A stretch of DNA of 17,968 nt, from the NCBI GenBank assembly GCA_021803645.1, contig JAJZLI010000005.1, positions 1 to 17,968 of the forward strand. Reading direction: 5' to 3'. Positions 6,280-13,884 of this stretch are shown here, piece by piece. The position numbers and the translations under genes are program-made. The notes under the pieces are model-generated. The model was not told the origin of the DNA. It made no database searches and worked only from the letters and a program-made list of their open reading frames with translations. The stretch comes from a bacterium (lineage in GTDB: Bacteria; Patescibacteriota; Dojkabacteria; JAKAPS01; JAJZLI01). How positions within the stretch are numbered: the first letter of the stretch is position 1; each line of letters begins with the position of its first letter.

Positions 6280-7689
6280 ATGATATTACATGGGGTAAAA
6301 AATGTAACAAGAAACATTACAAGATCAATATCTATTATATTGATCCTTTCTGTAAGCATAGGACTTGCTCTTATAATGCTTTTATCATATAGAGCAATCA
6401 ATGAAAAAATATCCAATATAAAATCATCCATTGGAAATACAATTACAATTAACCCGGCAGGATCTCAAGGGTTTGAAGGAGGAGGAAACCCAATTACAGA
6501 AACACAAATTAATGAAATAAAAAATTTACCAAATATAGTACAAATTACAGAAACTCTGCTTGCAACAATTACTCCAGGATCAGAAAATAACCTGACATCC
6601 CCGATAAAAGCAGGAAAATTAGGAAAAAGATTTGCTAGCTTTCAAAATCAGAGTTTTTATAATAATAATCCAAACTTTTCTCCATCAGTTCCAATAGTCG
6701 TAACAGGAATATCAAATACATCAATAATTACGGGAGAGGGGATTAGTTTAACTTCAGGAAATCTATTCAATCCATCTTCGAACGATAATGTTGCAATAAT
6801 AGGAAAAAACCTTGCATCAAACAACAATTTAACAACAGGAGACACATTTACACTATACAATACGAAAATTACAGTTTCAGGGGTTATAAATATGGGGACA
6901 CGCTTTGCAAATGATGGAATGTATATGCCAATATTAACTCTACAGAATCTGTCCGGACAACAAAACGATATAAGTGCAGCAACAATAACAGTTAATTCAA
7001 TTACAAATGTCAATTCGGTTATAAGTCAAATAAACAGCAAACTAGGATCTAATAATGTTGACATAACATCATCCCAAACAACAGTATCAAATGCAATTGC
7101 ACCACTTGAGAGTATAAAAAATATTTCTTTATATTCCCTTATAGGATCATTAATTGCAGGATCGGTCATAATACTATTAATAATGATAATGACAGTCAGA
7201 GAAAGAAAAAAAGAGATTGGAGTATTAAAAGCGATTGGAGCATCTAATTTTTTAATAACCATTGAATTTGTATCAGAATCTTTAACTCTTACAATTATAG
7301 GTGCAATACTTGGAATTTTTATTGGTATATTACTCGCAAACCCGGTATTGAGTACACTGGTTAACACATCAGCGAGTACTCCAATACAAAGCAGTTTTCA
7401 AGGTACGGGGGTTTCTACAAGAGGAATCAATCCTGGAGGACCATTAATCCCTTCTGGTGGAGGTGGAGTATTTAATATTGGTAGAAGAGCGTCAAGATTT
7501 ATATCATCAATAACAGGGGCTGGTGAACAAAAAATATTAAGCACATTTAAGGATATACATGCAATTATAAATTTGAATATTCTATTGTATGGAATACTTT
7601 CAGCATTAATTATTACTATGCTAGGTAGTGTAATACCAGTACTTTTAATATCTAAAGTATCTCCAGCAGAGATAATAAGAGGAGAATAA
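6280..7689 (+). CDS. ABC transporter permease, MacB/FtsX type
   Basis: This 469-aa protein has the MacB/FtsX layout: TM1 at about 14-38, a large extracytoplasmic domain at about 40-280, then TM2 (283-305), TM3 (332-355) and TM4 (432-457). The cytoplasmic loop after TM2 carries the family signature RERKKEIGVLKAIGAS (307-322), which contacts the ATPase, and the end SPAEIIRGE is also typical. The extracytoplasmic domain is Asn/Ser/Thr-rich. The TM3-TM4 loop is about 75 residues, longer than usual, and contains a Gly/Pro-rich patch (GINPGGPLIPSGGGG). The ATPase gene follows one base after the stop. No MacA-like adaptor is in the window, so this is probably a stand-alone exporter or mechanotransmission complex as in Gram-positive bacteria. 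Substrate unknown; peptides or envelope components are typical. Confidence 0.92.
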   Translation: MILHGVKNVTRNITRSISIILILSVSIGLALIMLLSYRAINEKISNIKSSIGNTITINPAGSQGFEGGGNPITETQINEIKNLPNIVQITETLLATITPGSENNLTSPIKAGKLGKRFASFQNQSFYNNNPNFSPSVPIVVTGISNTSIITGEGISLTSGNLFNPSSNDNVAIIGKNLASNNNLTTGDTFTLYNTKITVSGVINMGTRFANDGMYMPILTLQNLSGQQNDISAATITVNSITNVNSVISQINSKLGSNNVDITSSQTTVSNAIAPLESIKNISLYSLIGSLIAGSVIILLIMIMTVRERKKEIGVLKAIGASNFLITIEFVSESLTLTIIGAILGIFIGILLANPVLSTLVNTSASTPIQSSFQGTGVSTRGINPGGPLIPSGGGGVFNIGRRASRFISSITGAGEQKILSTFKDIHAIINLNILLYGILSALIITMLGSVIPVLLISKVSPAEIIRGE

Positions 7690-7690
7690 T

Positions 7691-8392
7691 ATGATAAAGG
7701 TAGATAATATAACAAAAAAATTTAAATCGGGAGATAATACAGTAATAGCATTGGATAGTGTAAGTTTTTCTATAAACAAAGGGGATTTTGCTTCAATTAT
7801 AGGTAAAAGTGGAAGTGGAAAAACCACGTTATTAGCACTTCTGGGTGCATTAGAAAAACCAACTGAAGGATCAATTATAGTTAATGATGAAGATATTACA
7901 AAAATGCCTGAATCAAAACTTATAAAGTATAGAAGAGAAAAGATTGGATTTGTATTTCAACAATATAACTTAATACCTAATTTAACAGCACTAGAAAATG
8001 TAATATTGCCAATGGAGTTTGCGGGGGTCAAAACACAAGATAGAATAAAAAGAGCGAAAGATCTTTTAAATAAAGTGGGAATTGATAGTACAAAACAAAA
8101 AAGAAAGCCCTCAAGATTATCTGGGGGAGAACAACAGAGAGTATCCATTGCAAGGGCATTGGGAAATAAGCCATCACTAATACTAGCTGACGAGCCAACT
8201 GGAAATCTGGATAGCACTACAGGAAAAAACATCATTACTCTTCTTGATAAACTATCAAAAAGCGATAACACAACAATAATAATTGTAACCCATGACCTTA
8301 ATATGACTAAATATACAGATATTACATTTAAAATAACTGACGGTAAGTTAAGATTGGATAAGAAAAAGCCAGATATAGGTATATTATCATGA
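7691..8392 (+). CDS. ABC transporter ATP-binding protein (MacB/LolD type)
   Basis: A 233-aa ATPase with the full motif set: Walker A GKSGSGKT (38-45), Q-loop Gln90 in FVFQQYNL, ABC signature LSGGEQQR (143-150), Walker B LILADEP (163-169) with catalytic Glu168, D-loop GNLD, and H-loop His201. The FQQYNL...LTALENV and SGGEQQRVSIARAL forms are typical of the LolD/MacB/FtsE branch that partners FtsX-fold permeases. A GAGGAG Shine-Dalgarno at 7679-7684, inside the end of the permease gene, sits 6 nt before the ATG, and only one base separates the two genes, so they form one operon. It ends with TGA followed directly by TAA. The convergent dipeptidase gene ends 6 nt further on. Confidence 0.95.
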   Translation: MIKVDNITKKFKSGDNTVIALDSVSFSINKGDFASIIGKSGSGKTTLLALLGALEKPTEGSIIVNDEDITKMPESKLIKYRREKIGFVFQQYNLIPNLTALENVILPMEFAGVKTQDRIKRAKDLLNKVGIDSTKQKRKPSRLSGGEQQRVSIARALGNKPSLILADEPTGNLDSTTGKNIITLLDKLSKSDNTTIIIVTHDLNMTKYTDITFKITDGKLRLDKKKPDIGILS

Positions 8393-8398
8393 TAAACT

Positions 8399-9334
8399 TC
8401 AATATACCCGACAGAAGTATTCACTTGCATTTTTAAACAGTATACTGTGACATTCCTCCTGAGAAAATCCCTTACCTAAAAGAAATTTCCTAAGGTTAGG
8501 ATATTCTTTCACAGTTCCAAGATTTTCAATGATATCCTGATATCCCATTCCTTCAAAATCACTCCCTATTGCAAGGTTAGAAACACCATAAAGTTTTTTA
8601 AATCTATCCAAGTGATCAAATACATTATTAATCTTACTTCCGCCAATGAATTCTCCTAAAAAAGGCATTCCTATCAATCCCCCCTTTTTAATTATCTTAG
8701 ATATCTTCTCTGAAGATATATTCCTTTCATTTGGAGACACATCATATAATCCCGAATGAGAATCAATAACTGGCCCATTGTAGCAATCATAAATAATATC
8801 AAAAACAGTCGATTCACTATGGGCAAGATCTATAACAATATTTCTATCAAAACATAGCTTAAAGAATTTTTTCCTAACTACGTTACTATCTAGAAAAGTA
8901 CTTTTAAAATACCATACAGGACCAATAACTTTAACCCCCATATCAAATAAACTTTCTAAAAATTTAAGATCATCTTCATTTTCCACAAAATATATTCCTT
9001 CTATTCCCATTATTACCTTCAATATAGGTGTATTCATATCCTTCTTGGACCTTATAATCTTGATTAGGCCTTTCTCTTCCAAAGATTTATAGAAATTTAT
9101 ATGCCTTAAAACTTCTGCTTTAGGATCTTTTGGAAGAACAAATCTTCCACTATCTTCCATAATAATTGGGCAAGCCATTCCCACAAACATATCCAACCCC
9201 CCCAAAGAAGCTTCTGAAAATGTAAACTGCGTCGGAAAAGGAAACTCCTTCCCCTCCTTTCCAAGATCTTCTTTTAGAATAGCAGAATCAGAAAGACCAA
9301 TATGTAAATCAAAAATTTTACCTGTGCTCATCAT
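8399..9334 (-). CDS. membrane dipeptidase-like protein (peptidase M19 family)
   Basis: A 311-aa protein with the M19 (renal dipeptidase) order of motifs: D9-L-H11 near the N-terminus, GIE112-G, DLAH172-SES, DSH193-SG and GSD259-FEGMG. The family is a TIM barrel with two zinc ions that cleaves dipeptides. The canonical N-terminal DxHxD is here DLHIG: the second Asp, normally a zinc ligand, is replaced by Gly13, so the metal site may be altered or the substrate different. There is no signal peptide, so it is probably cytoplasmic. The second ATG at 9329-9331 is an alternative start. It lies 23 nt downstream of the 471-aa gene on the same strand and is probably co-transcribed with it. Inferred role: dipeptide turnover or amino-acid scavenging. 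Confidence 0.82.
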   Translation of the reverse strand: MMSTGKIFDLHIGLSDSAILKEDLGKEGKEFPFPTQFTFSEASLGGLDMFVGMACPIIMEDSGRFVLPKDPKAEVLRHINFYKSLEEKGLIKIIRSKKDMNTPILKVIMGIEGIYFVENEDDLKFLESLFDMGVKVIGPVWYFKSTFLDSNVVRKKFFKLCFDRNIVIDLAHSESTVFDIIYDCYNGPVIDSHSGLYDVSPNERNISSEKISKIIKKGGLIGMPFLGEFIGGSKINNVFDHLDRFKKLYGVSNLAIGSDFEGMGYQDIIENLGTVKEYPNLRKFLLGKGFSQEECHSILFKNASEYFCRVY

Positions 9335-9357
9335 ATATATAACAAAAATAATAATTC

Positions 9358-10773
9358 TTAAGCATCCCTAAGAAGAGATCTGGCAAAAAATGTACGTAAA
9401 TTATCCATATCCAATACATCAGCTTCACATGTTTTACCAACCTTACTTCGTATCAACGATAATATACCTTCTTTTCCTAGCATAACATAAAGAAACGGAA
9501 GAGAGAGGTATCCATCAGATACTCCTTCAATAGCCATACAACTACTTGCATGCCTATTATCACTGCCAATTCTTAAATTTCTAACATATCTTTCAGCTTC
9601 TCCTGATATACCAAGTTTTTTAACAATATCATCCCTTACTCCATATTCTGATCCCATATGAAGTATTGTCCCACTAAGGATAATCGATACCATCTCAGAT
9701 CTAGCAAGGAACCTTTGTGAAGATAATAAAAGCTCCACTCCCTTACCACGAGGTACTATAGAAGGTAAACTACCACTATTATACCCCTTTAACATAAATG
9801 TTCCATCATGGCATTTTACAAGAATACATTTACTTCCACCTACACACACAATTGATAGGTCCCCATCAGGAAACATAGATATAAAATTTTCTTCTCCTCT
9901 TTGACAAACCATGTGTTCAAGGTACATTCTTGCAGTATCCCTAAATACAGTATCAGCAGATGCCAAGAGAGGGCAATCATACCCTAAAATATCCTCCAAT
10001 AAAACATCTTGCTCCCCTATAACATCAGAAATAAGCCTTTGTTGAAATGACACAAGGAATTCTCCAATAGTATATACTTGGCCACCCCTACAAGAATTTA
10101 TAAATGATATAATCCCTTGCATTCTAGAAGACATTAGAGACTTTACTCTCTCCATTAGAACACCTCGTTCTTGTGACACAACTCCCAGTTTCTTTATTTC
10201 CTTAGATACAAAAGGAAAAATCTGATTGAATAGTTCATCTATAATCTCCATTTGAATAGACTCACCCATCTTCGAAAGCATTGCATCAATATCAATAGGA
10301 TCATCTGTAGTTTTACCTCTTAACCCCCAAAAATTGCCTTTCTTCAATAAAAAGGGATTTAACACAGATTTAGAATCTAAACGGACAGTATCATAATATG
10401 GAACTTTTACTCTCCGAATATTATATCCAGATAATCTCGATATTAATAGCCAGCAATTAAGCATTCCTACTGTCCTGTACAAGTCCAACTGAGAAGGGTG
10501 AGAGATTGAAATTAAAATATCTGGCATATCACTTGAATAATGTACCATTACTTGAGCCATATCCTCAGGAAAACCCATTAAGACAAGGGACTGAACATCT
10601 CCTTGTCTTATCAAATCCAAAACCTTACTTCTGATCCCCAAAGTCTCTAATAATTGCTCTGGTGCCATCTCATCGATAAGCCTAAACGGCTCACTTCCAA
10701 CAAGACCAAGCCCAGAAAGCTCTGTATCATCTCTCTTTAATTTTTGTTCTATAACTAATTCTTTCTCATCCAT
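9358..10773 (-). CDS. hypothetical protein, 471 aa
   Basis: Family not recognised. It is a large soluble protein without signal peptide or membrane segment. The N-terminal half is Leu- and Met-rich and probably helical. A beta-rich stretch at about 305-340 (LSIVCVGGSKCILVKCHDGTF) reads like strand-turn-strand. The C-terminal part is helical again and ends FFARSLLRDA. The Cys residues are scattered. The ATG at 10771-10773 has no Shine-Dalgarno; instead a terminator hairpin with seven T ends about a dozen bases before it. The gene must therefore be reached by reading through that terminator, in a leader that starts near 11067. The M19-like dipeptidase follows 23 nt downstream. The coupling suggests a role in peptide or amino-acid use, but nothing in the protein shows it. 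Confidence 0.65.
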   Translation of the reverse strand: MDEKELVIEQKLKRDDTELSGLGLVGSEPFRLIDEMAPEQLLETLGIRSKVLDLIRQGDVQSLVLMGFPEDMAQVMVHYSSDMPDILISISHPSQLDLYRTVGMLNCWLLISRLSGYNIRRVKVPYYDTVRLDSKSVLNPFLLKKGNFWGLRGKTTDDPIDIDAMLSKMGESIQMEIIDELFNQIFPFVSKEIKKLGVVSQERGVLMERVKSLMSSRMQGIISFINSCRGGQVYTIGEFLVSFQQRLISDVIGEQDVLLEDILGYDCPLLASADTVFRDTARMYLEHMVCQRGEENFISMFPDGDLSIVCVGGSKCILVKCHDGTFMLKGYNSGSLPSIVPRGKGVELLLSSQRFLARSEMVSIILSGTILHMGSEYGVRDDIVKKLGISGEAERYVRNLRIGSDNRHASSCMAIEGVSDGYLSLPFLYVMLGKEGILSLIRSKVGKTCEADVLDMDNLRTFFARSLLRDA

Positions 10774-10784
10774 AATAATTAAAT

Positions 10785-10811
10785 AAAAAAAGACCTCTAA
10801 TTTGAGGTCTT
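10785..10811 (-). terminator. intrinsic terminator in the 5' leader of the 471-aa gene (T2)
   Basis: AAGACCTC (10790-10797) and GAGGTCTT (10804-10811) form an 8-bp stem with a 6-nt loop. Read on the minus strand it is followed by a seven-T run (10785-10791, partly within the stem), just before the ATG at 10773. Read on the plus strand there is no T run. Its 5' arm can pair instead with 10856-10865. Confidence 0.8.
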
Positions 10812-10865
10812 CCTGAAAATATATGTCATTTAAAATGCTAAATACGGCAATAGTAAGGAAGACCT
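10805..10865 (-). promoter_or_regulatory. candidate antiterminator for T2
   Basis: AGGTCTTCCT (10805-10814) and AGGAAGACCT (10856-10865) are perfect 10-base inverted repeats with 41 nt between them. Pairing them uses the 5' arm of terminator T2 (10804-10811), so the two structures exclude each other. Confidence 0.5.
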
Positions 10866-10936
10866 TCTAAAATAAAGGAATAAAAATGAAAAGCCATCAA
10901 CGGAAAAAATTTTTTATAAACTAACATTTTTTTCAT
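10838..10936 (-). CDS. candidate aromatic-rich leader peptide 2, 32 aa
   Basis: An ATG frame between the two terminators, beginning MKKMLVYKKFFPLMAFHFY and ending GLPYYCRI before TAG. It has five Phe and four Tyr in 32 codons, clustered at codons 7-21 and 28-29. Codons 25-27 lie on the antiterminator arm at 10856-10865, so translation would influence T2. AT-rich DNA makes Phe/Tyr codons common by chance, and initiation would depend on a GGAGG inside terminator T1, 14 nt upstream. Confidence 0.35.
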   Translation of the reverse strand: MKKMLVYKKFFPLMAFHFYSFILEGLPYYCRI

Positions 10937-10942
10937 ATAAAA

Positions 10943-10971
10943 CTAAAAAGCCTCCTTTATAAAGGAGGCTT
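10943..10971 (-). terminator. intrinsic terminator T1, perfect palindromic stem
   Basis: A perfect 24-base palindrome at 10948-10971 (arms AAGCCTCCTT and AAGGAGGCTT around TATA). On the minus strand the stem runs into a T-rich tail, TTTTT-AG-TTTT. On the plus strand the tail is not T-rich. No complete long gene lies upstream on the minus strand, so it ends a small RNA or acts as an attenuator. Confidence 0.8.
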
Positions 10972-11005
10972 ATATGTAAATTAATATTACAAAGAAACAA
11001 CCTCC

Positions 11006-11062
11006 CTAACTTAAGAGATAATGATAAAATAAAAAATGGTTGTTTCTGTATACAAGATTCAT
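11006..11062 (-). CDS. candidate leader peptide 1, 18 aa
   Basis: The frame MNLVYRNNHFLFYHYLLS starts 11 nt after the -10 box, so its mRNA would be almost leaderless like several genes here, and stops at TAG (11006-11008). Codons 9-15 (HFLFYHY) are Phe, Tyr and His rich. The 5' arm of the leader helix lies in codons 6-9, and the stop codon touches the antiterminator segment, which is the geometry expected of a ribosome-sensing attenuator. Confidence 0.4.
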   Translation of the reverse strand: MNLVYRNNHFLFYHYLLS

Positions 11063-11073
11063 ATCAGGCACAT

Positions 11074-11102
11074 ATTGTAACACAATATACATCTTATGTA
11101 AA
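11074..11102 (-). promoter_or_regulatory. minus-strand promoter of the leader RNA
   Basis: On the minus strand: -35 TTTACA (complement of 11097-11102), 17-nt spacer, extended -10 TGTTACAAT (TACAAT is the complement of 11074-11079). Expected start is near 11067. It is back to back with the plus-strand promoter of the GH15-like gene; the two -35 boxes are 10 nt apart. Confidence 0.65.
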
Positions 11103-11112
11103 TACATTCTTT

Positions 11113-11141
11113 TTTACAAATTTTTTTTATTTTGGTAAAAT
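11113..11141 (+). promoter_or_regulatory. promoter of the GH15-like gene
   Basis: -35 TTTACA (11113-11118), 17-nt spacer, -10 TAAAAT (11136-11141) extended by TG at 11133-11134. It ends 11 nt before the ATG at 11153, so the transcript is nearly leaderless. It overlaps the in-frame TTG at 11132, arguing against that start. Confidence 0.6.
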
Positions 11142-11152
11142 ATTTTGAAGGT

Positions 11153-12445
11153 ATGACCCCAGAAGTCTTTTATGATACTACACCAAAAAATCTCTTATTA
11201 GAAGGAGAGTATGTGCTAGAATTTCCATCAGAAGAAGAAAGAATACAAAGTATTACAGATAACATACGGGTCATATTACAAGAACAATCTTATATAGGAC
11301 TATTCAGGGCCTCAGTAAAAGAAAAATCTCACAGAGAGGGACACTACGATACATGTGCATGGATAAGAGATAACTCAATATTAGGACTTGCACTATCGGA
11401 CCCATATTTAAAACATATCCTTGACCATGAAATATACTATCGGGCAGTTGAAGCAAGTAAAAAAAATGCTACGGTAATAATTCAGATGTTTGCAAGCCCA
11501 AAATGGCAAAAAGCATTTAGGCAACCAATATATCGAACAAGAGATATAAATGGAATATTACATACTTATATAGAGCATCCTTCTGCAGCACCTGCAATAC
11601 ATGTAAAAGAAGACGGAACAAGCTGCGATTGGTTTGCTCAAAACCAACCTGACAGCCTGGGAACATTTATAATATTTTTACATCAATTAAGAAAACATCC
11701 TGGATTCAATTTTGAAAAAGACGGACAATTAGTAGTAGACTCAACATTATCATATTTATCTGATATACATGTAGAAATGTTTAAGTGTATAGGGATGTGG
11801 GAAGGAAGAGAAGTTTATTCCCCAACACCTACATCAACAATAGCTATTGTTGCAAGAGCACTAGAACTTGGAACAGAATTAACATCTGATCCTAAACTAA
11901 TATCACATGTAAAAAAAGCTGCACATAGGGCAAGAAACGTGGCAGATCAGCTCTACCCAAGAGAACTTACTGAGCCAGAAGGACATTCAGGGGTAGACCT
12001 TGCAACATTAGTATCAATGGGACTAGGGGCAATGGCCCAAAATCCATTAACATTTCTGGGCACATCATACAGAGATCTAGGTAGCATGCACCCATTTGGA
12101 ATGAAAAGACATACAAATGATAACTTCTTTCGTGAAGATAATCAGGGAGAAGAAGCTATCTGGTTTTTTGCATTACCAATAAAAGCGACACTTTTTTATC
12201 GCAGATCAATAGATTTTTATAGAAATGGAACACTTAAATTAGCAAGAAAGTATTTTGAAGCAGGAGAAAGAGAACTGCTACAAGCAGTAAGTATCATAGA
12301 AAAATATGGGAAAGGTCCAGAACTTTTTCAGAAAAACAACACATCATTAAATCCTAATGTAAATGATCTGTTATGGTCTAGGGCAGAGGTAATCAGGGCC
12401 CTATCTAGCAGTATACAAGCAAGAAGATTAATGTTAGCTTCATAA
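11153..12445 (+). CDS. glycoside hydrolase family 15-like (glucoamylase / phosphorylase-kinase alpha fold)
   Basis: A 430-aa protein with features of the (alpha/alpha)6-barrel GH15 family: YDTCAWIRDNSILGLAL (about 65-81, the usual W-RD-S substrate-site motif), CDWFAQNQPDSLGTFIIFL (158-176), GMWEGRE (214-220) with Glu217 at the general-acid position, and GPELF...NDLLWSRAEVIRAL (388-416) with Glu390 at the general-base position. GH15 enzymes release glucose from the ends of alpha-glucans or trehalose by inversion. There is no signal peptide, so it is probably cytoplasmic and acts on stored or imported oligosaccharide. I chose the ATG at 11153 over the upstream TTG at 11132 because the -10 box covers the TTG. 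It is shorter than full bacterial glucoamylases (about 600-670 aa), lacking their N-terminal beta domain. Substrate not predictable. Confidence 0.78.
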   Translation: MTPEVFYDTTPKNLLLEGEYVLEFPSEEERIQSITDNIRVILQEQSYIGLFRASVKEKSHREGHYDTCAWIRDNSILGLALSDPYLKHILDHEIYYRAVEASKKNATVIIQMFASPKWQKAFRQPIYRTRDINGILHTYIEHPSAAPAIHVKEDGTSCDWFAQNQPDSLGTFIIFLHQLRKHPGFNFEKDGQLVVDSTLSYLSDIHVEMFKCIGMWEGREVYSPTPTSTIAIVARALELGTELTSDPKLISHVKKAAHRARNVADQLYPRELTEPEGHSGVDLATLVSMGLGAMAQNPLTFLGTSYRDLGSMHPFGMKRHTNDNFFREDNQGEEAIWFFALPIKATLFYRRSIDFYRNGTLKLARKYFEAGERELLQAVSIIEKYGKGPELFQKNNTSLNPNVNDLLWSRAEVIRALSSSIQARRLMLAS

Positions 12446-12453
12446 AGTAGTGC

Positions 12454-12482
12454 TTGATATCAATAAATAGTAGTAGTAACAT
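12454..12482 (+). promoter_or_regulatory. promoter of the glycerate kinase gene
   Basis: -35 TTGATA (12454-12459), 17-nt spacer, -10 TAACAT (12477-12482), ending 7 nt before the ATG at 12490. The -35 box contains the in-frame TTG that could be mistaken for a start. Confidence 0.5.
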
Positions 12483-12489
12483 TGTAACA

Positions 12490-13773
12490 ATGGGTATTAT
12501 TAAGAATTACAATACACTGTGTACATCGGATAATAGAAAAATTGTATTAGACTTAATCGAAGAAGGATTAAAGGAAACTTCACCCGACATACTTATCAAA
12601 AAAATGGTAAATATAAATGGAGATGTAATAACAATCCAAAATACCAAGGTTAATTTAAATGAATATAAAAGAATATTTCTTGTTAGTTTTGGAAAGGGAT
12701 CATCCCTTATATCTAAGCTAATAATTGACCTTATTGGTGAAGATAGACTATATAAAGGCTTTATAATAGACCTCATACCAAGACATTTTTCAGACAAAAT
12801 AACGTTTACAATAGGAGATCATCCTATATCTTCTAAAAATAACTTTTTATTCACTGAAAATGTATTAAAAAATACAGAAAACCTTGCACAAGAGGATCTA
12901 GTAATAGTAATAACTTGCGGAGGAGGTTCTTCCCTATTCGAACTACCTAGCAAAATAAATTTTGAAAGGAAGATAGAAATTGATAAAGCATTAATTAAAA
13001 GTGGAGCTGATATATATCAGCTAAATACTATTAGGAAACATTTATCAAAGGTAAAAGGAGGAGGATTTGCAAGGCATATATATCCTGCAAGAGTAGTAAA
13101 TTTAATATTTTCTGATGTACTTGGAAATGACCTGTCATTTATAGCATCAGGACCAACTGTAATGGATAATACAACAATAAATGATGCATTTGAACTAATT
13201 CAAAAATTCAACCTAGATAGGCAATTTGAATTATCAATAAAAGAATTAACAAAAACTCCAAAAGAAGAAAAATATTTTGAAAATGTATCAAATGTTTTAA
13301 TTGAAGACAATATGGTTCCTTTATCTGCAATAAAGAATATGGCAGAAAAAAATGGACTTAATGTATCCATTTTAACAGATAGGTTAAAAGGTGAGGCGTC
13401 AACAATAGGCAGATATTTAATTGAAGAGACAAAACCAGGAACAGTATTGCTGGCAGGAGGAGAAACTGCTGTAACTGTAAAAGGTAATGGAGTTGGTGGC
13501 AGAAACCAAGAATTAGTACTAGGAGCACTACCACACCTTAGCAAGAATACAGTAATTGCATCATTTGGAACAGATGGATGGGACAATTCCCCTTATGATG
13601 GAGCAATTGCAGACTTATCAACATTTAACAAAGCTCAAAAATTAAATCTCAACCCTCTATCATACCTAGAAAACAACGATAGTTATCATTTTTTTGAAAA
13701 AATTGGAGACGGAATAGACACTGGGAAGCTAGAATCTAATGTATCTGATATAATGATAGTATTAAAAAAATAA
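12490..13773 (+). CDS. glycerate 2-kinase (GckA / MOFRL family)
   Basis: The 427-aa sequence follows the family closely: DLIEEGLKETSP near the N-terminus, SFGKGSS (67-73), GDHPISS, TCGGGSSLFELP (142-153), the highly conserved LNTIRKHLSKVKGGGFAR (178-195), FSDVLGNDLSFIASGPT (207-223), and the C-terminal MOFRL domain with GGETAVTVKGNGVGGRNQEL (323-342) and DGWDNSPYDGAIAD (362-375). These enzymes phosphorylate D-glycerate with ATP to 2-phosphoglycerate, which enters lower glycolysis. I chose the ATG at 12490, since the frame's earlier TTG lies in a -35 box. The gap from the GH15-like gene is 44 nt and holds a promoter, so it can be transcribed alone. The truncated FAD oxidase at the window's end could belong to the same hydroxyacid metabolism, but this is inference. 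Confidence 0.93.
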   Translation: MGIIKNYNTLCTSDNRKIVLDLIEEGLKETSPDILIKKMVNINGDVITIQNTKVNLNEYKRIFLVSFGKGSSLISKLIIDLIGEDRLYKGFIIDLIPRHFSDKITFTIGDHPISSKNNFLFTENVLKNTENLAQEDLVIVITCGGGSSLFELPSKINFERKIEIDKALIKSGADIYQLNTIRKHLSKVKGGGFARHIYPARVVNLIFSDVLGNDLSFIASGPTVMDNTTINDAFELIQKFNLDRQFELSIKELTKTPKEEKYFENVSNVLIEDNMVPLSAIKNMAEKNGLNVSILTDRLKGEASTIGRYLIEETKPGTVLLAGGETAVTVKGNGVGGRNQELVLGALPHLSKNTVIASFGTDGWDNSPYDGAIADLSTFNKAQKLNLNPLSYLENNDSYHFFEKIGDGIDTGKLESNVSDIMIVLKK

Positions 13774-13884
13774 CACTTATGCCCCAATAATATATACATT
13801 TTTATTGAAGAAGGTATAAATGGGCAAACAGGAGAAGAGATTATTGATGTTGTTTCTCCAGAAAATCAACCTGTACCAGGGTAT
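13774..13884 (+). other. in-frame open extension upstream of the ImmA/IrrE-like gene
   Basis: The frame of the next gene is open back to the glycerate kinase stop, and its residues look protein-like (IEEGINGQTGEEIIDVVSPE). Yet it has no ATG, GTG or TTG. It could be an N-terminal extension starting at ATT (13798 or 13804), or untranslated leader. An ATG at 13819 is in another frame and stops after 32 codons. Confidence 0.35.

Larger units (their letters stand above)
10943..11067 (-). ncRNA. candidate structured leader RNA / small RNA, about 125 nt
   Basis: The predicted minus-strand transcript runs from near 11067, set by the promoter at 11074-11102, to terminator T1. Within it AGAAACAACC (complement of 11038-11047) pairs perfectly with GGTTGTTTCT (complement of 10993-11002), a 10-bp helix over a 35-nt loop. 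An alternative 9-bp pairing, AGGGAGGTT (complement of 10999-11007) with AGCCTCCTT (complement of 10962-10970), would break both this helix and T1. This is attenuator-like architecture. An independent small RNA is possible. It matches no RNA family I recognise. Confidence 0.45.

Noticed and set aside
6280..8392. A complete MacAB-TolC-type tripartite pump.
   Set aside because: No adaptor or outer-membrane channel gene is in the window; only permease and ATPase are present.
7687..8395. Possible UGA recoding (Gly), as in some CPR lineages, given TGA then TAA at the ATPase end.
   Set aside because: TGA also ends genes at 2362, 6243 and 17129, two of them at ATGA overlaps, and proteins end at family-typical lengths; TGA is a normal stop here.
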